From Isoetes taiwanensis (taxonomy: Eukaryota > Streptophyta > Lycopodiopsida > Isoetales > Isoetaceae): a stretch of 64,000 bases of DNA. Where the stretch lies: NCBI GenBank assembly GCA_021234155.1, contig JAJEKV010000031.1, forward strand, positions 1,297,614 through 1,361,613. Reading direction: 5' to 3'. Each line of letters opens with the position of its first letter. Positions within the stretch are counted from its first letter, which is position 1. The translations under genes and the position numbers were made by a program. The notes beneath the pieces are model-generated. The model worked only from the letters and a program-made list of their open reading frames with translations, was not told the origin of the DNA and searched no databases. This document shows, piece by piece, positions 25,247 to 37,932 of the stretch.

Positions 25247-25421
25247 GAAGTATGTTTATCTTATAACCTATAGTTCCTTAACCTCAATCATCATTGCTTT
25301 ACATCACACAAACTTAACTACGACTGCGACGAGAAGTATGTTTTTCTTATAACCTGCTATAGTTCCTTAATCTCAATCATCATTGCTTTACATCACACAA
25401 ACTTAACTGCGACTGCGACGC
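25247..25421. repeat. Tandem duplication, ~86-bp period
   Basis: Two adjacent units each run GAAGTATGTTT, CTTATAACCT, ATAGTTCCTTAA, CTCAATCATCATTGC and ACTGCGACG, differing at a few positions and one 2-bp indel. Confidence 0.85.
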
Positions 25422-26893
25422 GACTTATGTAAACAAAAGAGGAGAATCAACTCAAACTATAGACCCACATGTTTGTATGGGATTTAAGAGAGGAAAAAAG
25501 TCATAAGCTTTCATACGCTCACTTGTGCTCCAATATGAGCTAAAGAAGATATAGTCAACGAAGATGCCAAAGAAATTTATGTTTTAAGACACTTGGAACG
25601 ATAGTTGCAGAACAGAAACATGTAAGTAAGACATGCATTTAAAACATGTCAAAAGATGAACTTATGATTTAAAAAAGGATGAATTATTATAAGGGACAAC
25701 ACCGAGGACGGCAAGGGCATTCAGAAAAGAATGTAATGTGAGTAATGCTAGTTAGGGTCGACAATTTAGATATGATATGATATGATATGATATGATGGAA
25801 TTTTAGATAGGGGGTAAAGCAGGCGAGTGGTCTGTGTTTTGATTATGTGAGAGCCAAGGAAGGCTTCAAATTTCCAATGTCTCACTCATCTTATGATCAA
25901 AGGCTAGCAAAGCATTTGATGGGCCATATGTGTATTTATCACCAGTATGGGTTATGGCTCTAAACCATGGTGTATTCTTTTGTCCCATATATTGTTTTCT
26001 ATACACGTATTTTGTGATCCTATACGTGCCCTTATCCCTTAAACTGTCCTTTGACGGCCGCCCGTGTCCCCCTTTTTTCGCACGCATGATAACCGGTCCA
26101 GATCCGTCCTCCTGCCTCCTTCCATATCGGGCCGTCCAGTTTGCTGTGAAGGACACTTTGCTCGCTATGATACTACTTCGAGAACGCAATTGACATCTTC
26201 TGATTGTGCTGCAGCTTGCTTTTCTGCCATAATCTATTCGTTTCTAGTTGTAGACCAGAATTTTGTTGCTATTTTTCCCAATTTTTTTCCTACAAAAGTT
26301 CTTCTCCAGCTTCGGATTTATCGTAGGATGATCGGAGCTTGTGCCCATCAGTAAATAAGGTTTGGAAGAATCATCTATGCTTGCTTTTCAATTTATTGTC
26401 TTCTTAAGCTATATGAAAGGAGTTTGGATGTCAGGATTGCAAGGAAAGAATTTTGATCATGTACGATGATCGGTGAATAGTATTTTTGTTCTAATGGGTC
26501 AAAAATTCTGAAAGTCGTAGTGCCATTCCGTTTTATTGGTTCAAAAAAATTTCTTTGAAGCCGATAGCATGGTTTGTCTTTCTCTGTGAATTTCATAAAT
26601 TTTGGAGAAGATGATCATCTGTGACTTATTGAGGAAGTGTCTTTTGTAGCAGTCCTATTTAATCCTCTTGCGCCGTCATCCATTTCATAGATAATTTTCA
26701 CAGTCAAATATCTGGGATGGCCAAAATAGGAAACAGGAGATTACTGAGTGCTTTAACGTTTTGTTAAAAGTTTACTTTTATGGTCTTGGAAAAGTGCCAG
26801 ATTTTCTGAACTGGGGAGTCATTTTGGACATAGTTCAACTGAGCTACTGAAGGGTTTAGGGTATAATATTGAAGTTACTGTGTAATGTTGCAG
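25422..26893. other. Spacer and probable upstream region of the next gene
   Basis: Contains a GATAT pentanucleotide microsatellite at 25771-25797. The stretch 26040-26210 is GC-richer with CCGTCC/CGGCCG words and could hold the promoter or a non-coding first exon of the gene whose coding exons start at 26909. A splice acceptor (TGTTGCAG) ends at 26893, which implies a 5' exon upstream that I cannot place. Confidence 0.4.
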
Positions 26894-26908
26894 AAGTGGA
26901 GGCGCAAT

Positions 26909-28537
26909 ATGGGACCAAAAGATATACTTGAAATTGGCAAACCAAGAGCAGAACTTTCTCTGATGGACCGTATGTACCTAAAATTTGAAGCACTCTGTGT
27001 AGAAGCAGACAAAAACCCCTCCATCCTTCTTCAGGTACAGGTTAGGTTCATAGTTTTTACTGGGTTTTATTTAATGTAATCAGGTTTAGATACTAAAGAG
27101 ATTTTAACATTTTTAGGTGTTTATACTTAGTGGTTGTTTCTATGGTACATGCAGGAGGCGAGTAAATATGTGGAGAGCCAAGTTACCACTGTCAAGGGTA
27201 ATATGAGGAAGTTATGTACTGAACTCATGCGTGACTTACTTCCAGAACCAGAAGAATCTGAAAAGGAAGCTTGTAAATGTGAGAAAGCTCAAGAGCAAAT
27301 GAAAGGCAATATTGAACCGATAGGGAAGGATCAATCTGTGGCATCTAAAGAAATTGCTGAAGCATTGCCTATTTCCCAGGGTAAGTTCAATGGGACTTGT
27401 TTCATTATTTGGATGATATCTTATATGTGCCTTGCCCTGCATTTGCTATAGCTTCTGAATAGCACACTGTTTGCTTTAGTAAGGTCTTTGAGCAATTTCA
27501 TAAAATCAGAATGAAGACGTGTCTAGTATGCACATAATAAATATGAGATGCAAGATGTTTTGATAAACTGCGCATGGCCTATGCTTGGGAGAATAGGCGA
27601 TCATAGAAAATAGGAATAGGGACGACGGATGGCAGAAGTTGCATCCGGTCAAGCACTTGTGTCTAAATGTTGAGATCCCTGAAGGACAGTATGTGGTCCT
27701 TTTTTAATCTTTTATTCAGAGTGAATGAATATTCTGTGTCTTTGGCAGATCCTTGTAAGATAGCTGTTATTGATGGAGGTGTCCCTGAGCCAGGTAAACA
27801 TCATCTTCTGGTGTAGAAATGGTTGCTATTTTTTGGACCAAAAAAGTGCGCACTCATTTTACGTCAAACATGCAGGTTCATATAAGGATGATACAGTCGA
27901 TGGCAGTGCCTCATTTTCAGGAAGCGTAAATCTTACAGAAAATCTGGAGTCAAGCGAACATGTTATAGAAGAAGTCAAAGTGCCAACTCCTGTAAAAGCC
28001 GAGCTATCAGGAAGCAAGGTAAATGACCACTATAGAGCATAGTACATGTTTTATTGCATTAGCAATCTTATCAATCTATAGATCACCATTTGGAGCACAC
28101 GTTCATGCCTTCTAATTTGCTCTTTATTTTCTTCCGTTATCAGTAAGGGTATAAAATTGTTTTCGAATGATCATTCATATCACAAGATTTGTTTTTGAAC
28201 GATTCATTCATATCACAAGAGCATAGCTTCACAGGAAGATAAACTATGCAGCAAATTGAATTATACATTCATGACTTCATAATGTGATGCTTCTGTTTTT
28301 CAGGGTGACAACGTAGGCAGCATAATTTACAGTACAGAAGAGGGTGGTAATTTTGGCAGCATAATTGAAGACACAGAAGAGTGTGACAATGTTGACAGCA
28401 TAATCGAAGATACAGAAGAGGGGTCAGCGCACTGGTTTCTTCCAGATGCCTATGTTGGTCTAGGAAGCACAGACTCTGCTTATTTCTTGGAGGGTCCAAC
28501 AGGGAGGGAATCAGATTCTGACTGGGTCATTGTATGA
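26909..28537 (+). CDS. Plant protein of unknown function, acidic repeats and C-terminal DWVIV, six exons
   Basis: Exons by GT-AG junctions and frame: (26894) ATG 26909-27034, 27155-27380, 27749-27793, 27876-28018 and 28304-28537; a non-coding 5' exon is implied, making six. Phases join without a break to give 257 residues. Residues 1-80 look helical, with the block EASKYVESQV..NMRKLC..LMRDLLP; I believe similar blocks occur in uncharacterised plant proteins but cannot name the family. Residues 85-180 are charged and low in complexity. Residues 181-220 hold three copies of a ~13-residue acidic unit (D/GN.GSIIEDTEE). The protein ends SDSDWVIV; an aromatic residue after acidic residues, followed by V-I-V, fits an ATG8-interacting (AIM/LIR) motif. 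No membrane segment or signal peptide is visible. The gene looks intact. The start codon is the first after the acceptor at 26893. Confidence 0.75.
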
Positions 28538-29951
28538 GCAAATGCATATGCTCTTAATAATTTGGGATCGAGAATCCATTAAATAATCTTTTCCCAAAGA
28601 TATGGAAAGGTGCAACAAAAGCATGTACCAGTGAATCTGCATAGAGGATCAGTTTACTTGGGCCAAGTTTCCAACAGCCAAATTTTTGGCATTGTTATTG
28701 TGCGCCAATATATTTGATGGCGATGGTAATGGCCAGTGTACAAGGTCATTGAAGACCTACCAGTACCAACTCACGTTTTCTAGACACTGAGAAATAAAGT
28801 TTAGGTAATGGGCCAAAATTATTTGTAATCTAGGGTCCATTTCTTGTTCTCTGTCGTTCATTATTTTCCCACACAATCATATGTCAGCTGTGAAACTTTC
28901 GCATAAACAATGCCATTATGAGAGATATACATCACTTGCGATGTCATTAGAAACCTTAAGCTGGCATATTCTGACCTTTAAGCTACAGTTTGTTGGTTTT
29001 TTTAAAGGTCCTATATCTCATGTATACAATTGAAGCAAAACAAGATGCAAACCCATCAATGGGTTGCTCGTTGGAAAAGACCTATTGATGTGTCTATAAT
29101 TATGCACCATTGTGATCACCATGTAAGTGGCAAGAATTGATCTTGCGTGTTTTTTGTTGGTTATTAAGGTCCGCAAAAGATCCTATGGGGTCTTTTTTTA
29201 AAGGTGTAAGCTTTTTTTAATGGTTTGAATTGGTTTAATTTTTTTTTTTGTTAACGGTTAATTTTAGAAAGTGGGATTGTTCTTTTTTTGGTCGTGACCC
29301 TCAGGGCCTGCGATTCATGCACCGCACAAGGATCTCTTGCACAAGCATGAACAACGATGGCTTTCTTTGCACAGCGATGGCTTTTTTGAACAGGGTTTTT
29401 TTGAACAAGCTTTCTTGAACAGGGTTTTTTGCACCGTCGAACCGGGCTTGAAGCTCTGGTCTGGGATGTAGACTCTGTTCTGTTCTGTTTAGGCTCTGGT
29501 CTGGGATGCAGACTCTGTTCTGTTTTGCTTCATGATTGGTTGTTGGCAGTGTGCTTTGAAAAGAATCAAACAATATAATGTGATTTATGATTTTGAGGCA
29601 GGAGGTTTCGGTGATGCTCGTCCCTGTACTTGTGAATTCCTGTACTTGTGAATGGCAGCATGCATCGCCAATACACGATGGATACGCTGTATTTGTTATG
29701 TTTCAATGGTTTCAATGACATGTATTTTATTTTTTTCCAATGGTCAATTAATGAGAAACAAAAAAAAAGAAAGAAATAAGATAAGATAAGATAAGATAAG
29801 GAAGCACTTACGATAAGGAAGCACTTAGAGAGCAAGTGATAAAAATTGATCTTGTTGTAGTTTCGATTAAAGAGAACACAGAATGCTTTTGTTCTCGTAA
29901 TTATAGATGCATTAAGTATAACTCCGAATTCAATCATCTAGTGTCGTTTCG
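28538..29951. other. 3' flank of the gene and unassigned spacer
   Basis: The first few hundred bases are presumably 3' UTR. A ~40-bp tandem duplication (GCTCTGGTCTGGGATG, then AGACTCTGTTCTGTT) lies at 29452-29528, and an AAGAT microsatellite at 29776-29799. No coding function is recognised. Confidence 0.4.
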
Positions 29952-31880
29952 TGTCACAAGCCTGCTGAGTTGACCCTCCTGGCAACTCGGGATCTTGTCA
30001 ATACTTAAGGTTGATATGAAAACTTAAACCAACTATGTTGGTGAAGAATTTAATCTTCCAAAAATAATGGAGAATGATTCCCTTCTTATATATAACTAAT
30101 ATCCAACAATTGTAATATAGTTAAAGAGAAATACATCCATAATGCATTTATTCAAACCAAAGCTAAGATTAAAGCTAGAAAACTCCAACTCATTAACGAT
30201 CTGAGGCAGATTTCACCGCACATTGGTCCGGAAAGCACCACCTTGCCCAATCACTACATGCACTCAAAGGGGTTAGTCCTCGTGACTAAGTGGGGATCCC
30301 ATAGCTATCTCTGCATATATGGAATCACTCTGGAATCTTGGATAGCAAGAACATAAACAACTCAAGACACAAGAACCTAAGGTGCAATGCTAGACGACCC
30401 CAACAAAGTAAACATCATGAACATCCAGAGAAAATAACATAACTAAAGTACCAAAACATCATGAACAAACTCCGGGACAATGGGTAGCTTCAACCCTACA
30501 TACATGCCCCGTTAGCAGGATAACGCTCATCCAGCTTACATTCCAAGCCCTGTAGCAAGGTGGTGGGGTGAACCTCGTATGCATATACCCTCTCAGCCCA
30601 CGTCTGGCACTGGAGGACCTCTTACCATGGGAGTCCACAAGAGTTGGCGTGCATCCGCAACAGGAAGCTATGCCTGTGAGGAAGTCACGCCCGTGTCCTG
30701 AGAGAACAAATACAAAAGAACATAGAACATGAGTCATCTTGGGAACAATCCGAGGCCCACCGAGAGCACGGAAGTCCGACCGGAGAGGATCAAGTACATC
30801 ATGCCAATATTAAGAAAAACAGTGGGATAAGGCAAAGACCATGACATGTGTTTTCATTAAACAATTACTAAATATGTACCTTGACCTTGCTCTTGCCAAG
30901 GTTGCCCATACAACCTTACCATGTCGAAGTAGCAAGTTCGATGATGAACCCAGTAATAAACGGAAATATGCCACGTCAGCAAAGGAGCGCCATTTTTCTT
31001 GAATTCTTTGTCTCATTCGATTCAAACCTTTTCTTGATGAAATTATACATGGATCTCAGCATTTGAGAAGGATTTACAAGAGAATTCATTCTTTGGCTTT
31101 GTAGAGGCCAAGCAATTTTCAGATTCTCCTTGCTGTAAGCTTCACATGGATGGGAAATTTTTTGTCATTCAAAACAGGGGCTTGCCGAATTACTTGTGGT
31201 TTCCTTCAAGGCACATTCAATAAACTCGAAATTCCTAATTTTCAAACAATTTTTTTCTGGATCACCCGTTCCTTCACGAGAATACACATTCACTCCTTGC
31301 TCGAAGAATTTGAAGGTGAAATCATAGATTCTTGGCTCCTCGAATTCTTCGAAAGAAGAACATCTCTCCCACTTGCCAATCTTTTCAAGTTTTTTTTGAA
31401 TGGTCCTACAAAAAGATTGTGGTAAAGATATTCTCCTAATAATTTTGTATCTAAATGCTATGGTTTTATGTACTTTTCGGCATTAATTTGGTTCTCCTTC
31501 TCGATCTTGTTTGGATTTCCCTCCTTAGCTTTCATCTTTTATCTGTCTTTCTAGCCAATTCCTTTTCTCGATCTTAGCCTTCTTATTTTCTTAGTCCTCT
31601 GTTTTCCCCCTTCTTTTTCAATGGCTAATTTTCCCGAAAACCAAAAAAAATCAAATTTGCCAAAAGACCTAAATGCCAACTCTCTCATTCTATTACACAA
31701 GTTTATGCTCCTTCCCACAAAAAGCGGCGATCTGCTTTCGGCCAGTTAAGCTCTTTCCACTCTAATCCTTCAAATGTGCTTAAATTTGGGATTTTTTGAT
31801 TTGAATTTTCTTTCAAAAGAAATGCAACACTTCTCCTCGGGCGTGCCACCTTTGGGATAACCTCTCTAAGGATCCAAGTT

Positions 31881-34255
31881 ATGACGATTTCATACACATC
31901 TCCGGATGCAAATGGTGTACCCCTTGCCTTATGGGGATCAAGGCCAAATCAACAAATCCTTTCAGATCGAGATCTCACTCAAGAATTCTACAATCTTGAT
32001 TACCTCACCCGACCAAATCTTCAACTTTTTAAAGGTATTCATCCGAGCAGTTCTTCTATAATGCAAAGATTGAATCTTTATCTTCTCACTGTTGTCATTT
32101 ACGTTGATAAAGCCGGTGTTAATATCAAACACCTTTGGGACCATCTCTTAGACTTCACAAAGGAATTGTCATTAACTCCATCTACATCTCTTAATTTTCC
32201 TTACCTTTTAATGGAATGTGGAAATAGCGTAACGCAAATTTTATGTTGAAATTGGGACATTAGACCTTCAACACCTTTCAAATCTATTTCAAAAAAAGTG
32301 GAACCCCTCTCTGCCTAATAATGATTTTGGCAAATTTGTTATAGCCTCTGTGACCATGAATGATCTCGTCCCCCATTTCTTTGGAATGAGGATTGTTTCT
32401 CAAAATCTTTTAACACTATTGGCTCTTACATCTCTTTTCGAGTTCTCCCCATTCAAGCCTCCTAAATGCTACATTCAGCTTGATATTACCAAACCAATCC
32501 CTACATCCATTCCCTTCATTGACTTCTTTGGTAAGCCTTGACATTCACTTGAGATGGGTAGGATTACCAAATTTTTGCCGTGCAAAACTAGGCATTTCAA
32601 TCATTCATTTTGCTTATATCAAAGGGGACAAAGGGAACTCGAGATTACGAGTATGCTCGAGAATATATCTTACAACAAAAATCTTGGCAAAGACTTGGTA
32701 ATTAAGATTTCTAACCCGGATCCTCGAGATCCCATGTCCATGCATAAATATGTGCTTAAAAGATATTATCACTCGAGGATAATGCTCAAGAATGGAGGCC
32801 ATATGAAAAAGTTAATGGCGTGAAAAAAAGAATCTGAGAGGAAAAAAGAATTCAAGCGAAAGCAACTAGAGGAAAAAAGGAAAAAAAATGACTTATCAAA
32901 TATGTCATATGGTCGACAAAACTTATAACCTTGCTCCTTCAACAATCAAGATTTTGAACAAAGGTTTATTCTTCATGAATGCAAACAAAATGACTTCGGT
33001 TTGATAACAAAGAGTCATTGATGGTCAAAATAAAAAAAAAAATGATTTGACAAACATTGAGCACAATAAAACAATGCTCAAGGGTAAGGCTCTATGCCAT
33101 CAGCGAAAGAACTTGACACTGCACAAAACTTTTGAAGGGTATTATGCTTGACTCTAAAAGGCAAAAGATCGAAAAGACACAAAGGGATTAAAATCTCGAG
33201 AAAATCCCAAGGGAAATTGCCGACCAACCTTGAAGATTTACGGCCGATTAACCAATTCCTAAGGTTGCAAATGACTCGGAAGGAAAAGAGGAGTCATTAA
33301 TTATGGAAAGCATACAAACTGAACCTAAAATTGCAGACAATGCAGAATGTCAAAATAAGTTGCCATGTTCAAACATATTTGATATTCTTGCAAAGGTGAA
33401 CAATGATTGTGATGCGATGACATTGATACAATGGTTCCATTGGAAACTCGGGCCCCTCATTGCATACATCCACACTTTCACCCATTCTCGATTCTCCACT
33501 TTCATATCCACTAATAGACCCTATCTCGATAATCATAAGTCCCCGATCCCCCAATTCATGCCATGAAGGTTACATTTCCATCCACATAGCTTCGGCAGAA
33601 TCGCGAATTGCATGTGGAAATTGATGGACATGGTATACAAGGCACGCCTGTAGGTGATCAAATAGTAATAGATGATATTGATGGCTCAAGGCAGGACAAC
33701 AGGAATACTAAAAAAGAAAATCAGTCCCAGGGGTTGAACAATCATGGAATTGAGTGTCAGTTGGAACAGCAAAATCATTTGACAAAAAATCAAGATACAC
33801 AAGGCAACTTCAAACATAAGGAGGTACCTCAAGCAGTCACAAATGAGGAGGCTAATAACAGGCAAGATCTAATCCCTGCTCATAATAGTCTAATTGCTTC
33901 CTCTGATATAAATTGTGTCACGAGTTTAAAAACAAATCCCTGCTGTGAATCCAAATTCTGGAGCTGCTCTCACCATGAAGACCAGGTAATCTCTGACACT
34001 GACAACTCAGATAAGGAAAATGATTCTCTAGAATATGTTCAAAATTCTGTCCAAAATTCTGAAGTTAGTGGTTCTTGGGAAGATGACTCTTATCTTTTAG
34101 GCCCTTCAAAATGCTTCTTATCTTCTAAACCTAAGGCTAAAAAAGGGAAGAAAAAATGTAATGCTAAGGTTAAGCATTCAAATAGAATTCTCAACATCCT
34201 GGGAACCCCTGCTAATAATACAAGGAGAAAGATCAAGGAAAGTACCAAGCATTAA
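31881..34255 (+). pseudogene. LINE ORF1 (nucleic-acid-binding protein), broken
   Basis: Pieces in three frames read in order: RDLTQEFYNLDYLTRPN (31881-32249), then FFGMR..LTLLALTS and KCYIQLDIT..IPFIDFFG (32350-32541), and a degenerate CCHC-like knuckle around LPNFC..CKT..H..SFC (32554-32620). A charged tail follows (33608-34255), rich in N/D/E/K and ending in a lysine-rich KAKKGKKKCNAKVKHS. Plant LINE ORF1 proteins coat the element RNA and usually carry such a knuckle. At least three frame breaks are present. The true start may be upstream, near 31150. The tail segment could instead be a separate frame. Confidence 0.6.
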
Positions 34256-34296
34256 TCTTTGCTCTTTTCTGCCATTTCTATTCCTAAGCCTTATTC

Positions 34297-37200
34297 ATGA
34301 AGATCCTATCCTGGAATTTAAGGGGGATTAAAGGTCCTTTGAAAAGGAGAAGAGCTATTTGTCAGATAAGAGATTATAAGGCAGACATAATTCTGCTGCA
34401 AGAATTGAGACTACCTAACTTTGAGTGCTCAAATCTTGCTGACTGGATTGGTCCTGGCCAGTCTTCAATTTGGATTGAAGCTACAAACACTTCTGGGGGC
34501 CTATGCATGATCTGGAAAAATCTGAATCATGCTCTCTTCTACAACAGTCCCTGCAAAAGATGGCAGGCAGTAATTTTCAATCATCTAAACTCTCCCTTTG
34601 GTGTTATCAACATCTATGCCCCTACTAACTCAAAGGAGAGAGAAGACTTATGGTCGAAAATAAATAATTGGCTTCAGAATCATAACAATATTACCTGGAT
34701 TTTAGCAGGTGACTTTAACAATACTCCCTGCCTTGACTTCAAGTCCAATAATAATTTCAGCATGTCTGCTAAGGAGAGGGACAATTGGGAAAATTTAATG
34801 GACTCTAATTTGTTCAATCATATTCCTTCTTCTACTGCTAAGTACTCCTGGTCCAATAAGCAAGAAGGTAATTCAAGAGTATTCTGTGCCCTGGATAGAT
34901 TTTATATCAAAATGTCTGATCTAGACTTCTGGGATAACTGTGTTGTCTTCAGTGATGAATGCACATCTATTTCTGACCATCAGCCACAATTTCTACAGAC
35001 CAAACACCTCAATAATATCAAGAGACAAGGTAACATCCCTTTTAAGCTAAATTGTTCCATTTTAAATAGTGAGAAATTTTGTGCAGATTTCTCCAATTTT
35101 TATGGTAATCTTCCGAGAGTTCAGACCAATGATTCTATGAGAGCCTTCTATTCTAATCTAAAGGCTTCCAAAGCATGGATCAAGCTATGGTCCAAAAACC
35201 TCCATGAGCAGAGAAAAGAAAACAAAAGTAAACTTCTAACTGCTATGAGGGATGTTAGATCTAAATTGCAAACTGATCCTCTGAATACCTCTCTTCATCA
35301 AACTGAAGATGATCTTGAACATGCCATTAAAAATATTGAAGAGTATGAGGCTAAAGGTGCTGCCATGAAAAGTAAGATCAAATTCCATAACAGTATGGAC
35401 AATTGCAATACCAAATTCTTTTTCAGAATAGCCAAAAATAGGCTCCTAAAAAAAGAAATCTCCAGCATCAAAAATGATATTGGCCATACCATAGATGATC
35501 CAAAGGAAATTACTCAATATTTCTTCTCCAAATATTCCAAAATTTTCTCTAATCAGCATAATGCTAGCTGGGATAATCCTGTGGCCAATGGTTTCCTGAA
35601 CACTCTTAATTCCTTGCCTATCAATATTATTGATCCCTTGAGTGACCAGATCCTAAATATGCCTTCTGAAGAGGAGATTAAGCAAATTTTAAATGCCATG
35701 GCCAAAGGTAAAAGCCACGGGCCTCGATGGGTTTCCACCCAGAATTTTTATTAAGTTAAGGATGTTCTTAAGAATGATCTTATTGCCATGATTAAGGGTT
35801 TTGGCATTCCAACCATCTCACTCTGCATTATCCTCGATTCATCACTCTCATTCCTAAAAGTGATAATCCCGAGACTTTCAATGAATGGAGACCTATATCT
35901 TTGACCAACACGACCTACAAACTTTGTGCCAAAAATCATTGCAAACAGGATCAAAGGTTTTCTTGAAAAAATATCGGTTTGCATCAATCCTTTCCTATCG
36001 AGACGGATACATCCTTGATAACTACATTGCAGCTATGGAGGGTATGCATTGGGCAAGAATTTCAAATCAAAAATGTGTCCTCTTGAAACTTGATTTTTCC
36101 AAAGCCTTTGATGATCGGTGGGATTTTTGATTACGGCCCTTCAAAAAATTGGGATCCCAATCAAATTAATTGACTTGATTATGGGCCTTAATCTTAGAGC
36201 TCAATCTGCAATCATAATAAATGGCTCTCCTCTACCTTCTTCACTTTGAATAATGGAGTAAGGCAAGGCTGCCCCTTAGCCCCTTATCTGTTCATAATTG
36301 TGGCTGAAATGTTAACAAGAGTAATTCTCCATCATCAACAAGTTGGCAACATTGAGGGTCTTAAGCTTCCTGATAATCTGTCTCATCTTACCATAATGCA
36401 ATATGCTGATGACTCCTTCAGCTTTTTGAAAAATGAGCAGAACAACATTGAATCCTTTTTAAATATTATCAAAGGTTTTAGTGCAGCCTCTGGGATCTAT
36501 CTAAATCGAACAAGTGCATCATCCTAGGAGAATCTAATCAAAATGACATCCTGGGCATTAAATGTTATGATTTCAGTCACTCAACCACTCTCTTGGGGAT
36601 GCCACTCTCTCTTGACATGAGTGTCAAAAACCTTTGGACTCCAATTGTTTCTAAAATCAGGAAAAAGTTGAGTAATTATGGTAGTTGTCTCTCCTTGGCA
36701 GGAAGAACAATCATTGCCAACTCTGTACTTGCTAGTTCCCACATTTATTTCTCTTCTGCTCTCCTAGCTCCTAAATGTATATATCAGCAGATAGAGAGGA
36801 TTGTTAGAAATTATATTTGGGGTAAAAATCATATGGTAAATTGGAATTATGTGACTCAAAAAAAGAGATAAAGGGGTCTTGGTCAGTAAAACTTGCTCTT
36901 CTGAGGGGTATGCTTTAGCGGTGCAAATATGTTTGAAAATCTCTGTTTAATCATGGTAGTCCTGCTACTTCTTTTATTACTTATTGGCTTCAAAATAGCA
37001 AGTTCAAGGGGCATCCTTCTGTTAGTCATCACTTGCCTCATTCTGCCTTCTTTGAGTCTAAACCTGGTGCTAATACTTCCCCTCTAATGAGGAATTTGAT
37101 ATTGGCGTGGAATAAAGTTTCCAAAGCTTACTCTCATAATCAAATCTCAATTTCTAGTCACAACACCAGCATCTTCTGGAATCCAAACCTTGCTGTTAGA

Positions 37201-37932
37201 GATGACAAGCCTTTAGCTCTTAAACATCCCAGAATTTACAGAAAATGGATGGAGAAGAACATTCTGACCTTAGGAGATTTATGGATTGATAACAGATGGA
37301 CATCTTGGACTAGGCTTAAAGCTAAAATAAGGGGCACTACCTCTGACAGGACCCTTTTTGATCACATAATGAACACAGTCAGGGCAATAAATCTTAATCC
37401 TAACATTAACTGTGACATTCATTGGTCTTGTAGAGACAGAAAAACTTACAAAGTTTCCAATATTTATGCTTATCTTACCAGGGAGTCTCAACAGTCTAAA
37501 GCAGGGAAATACTGGCACATAAATTCGGATGTTGAGTCAATCCTTTTTAAGAATATTTGGAAATCTTTCTGTCCTCCCAAAGTTGCCTTCTTCATTTGGC
37601 TACTAGCAAACAAAAGCATTCCTTGTTTGGAACTTATTCATAAGATTTATTCCTCCTCTGTTCAAACTATCTCTCAGCTATGTCCTCTTCACTGCAATTC
37701 TATTGAAAATGTCCAGCATATCTTTACATGTCCAAAAATTAATGGCTTATCGAAATGGATCCTAAATAACTTTGGTATTGTAAAACCAAGTAATATCATT
37801 GAATTCATCTCTAATAATGATCCCATGAGAAACTCTCTTTGTTATATTATTTTATGGAACATTTGGAAAAATAGAAACAGGTGTCTCTATGGTGGTCATA
37901 AAAATTCAATTCTTTGGATTCAGTTTGGATAA
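34297..37932 (+). pseudogene. LINE ORF2: APE endonuclease, reverse transcriptase, zf-RVT (broken)
   Basis: The 34297-35754 frame (485 codons) starts MKILSWNLRGIKG and holds the endonuclease motifs LLQE, INIYAPT, GDFN, ALDRFYI and SDHQP. RT follows in fragments: GFLEKI.., LKLDFSKAFDD (35885-36130), GVRQGCPLAPYLFII and MQYADD (36246-36527), then the thumb-like block SLAGRTIIANSVLASSHIY (36593-36871). The frame 37033-37932 holds HPRIYRKW, CPPKVAFFIWLL, CPLHCNSIENVQHIFTCP and WNIWKNRNRCLYGG, the zf-RVT end. Stops near 35755, 36127 and 36525 break it. A stretch after 37932 is heavily interrupted and I see no RNase H domain. ORF2 normally nicks the target and primes reverse transcription there. Confidence 0.9.

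Noticed and set aside
30459-30737. Protein-coding genes at 30459-30737, 41941-42246 and 47121-47607
   Set aside because: These frames recur because they lie in LTR copies; they differ by frameshifts between copies and have no known domain.
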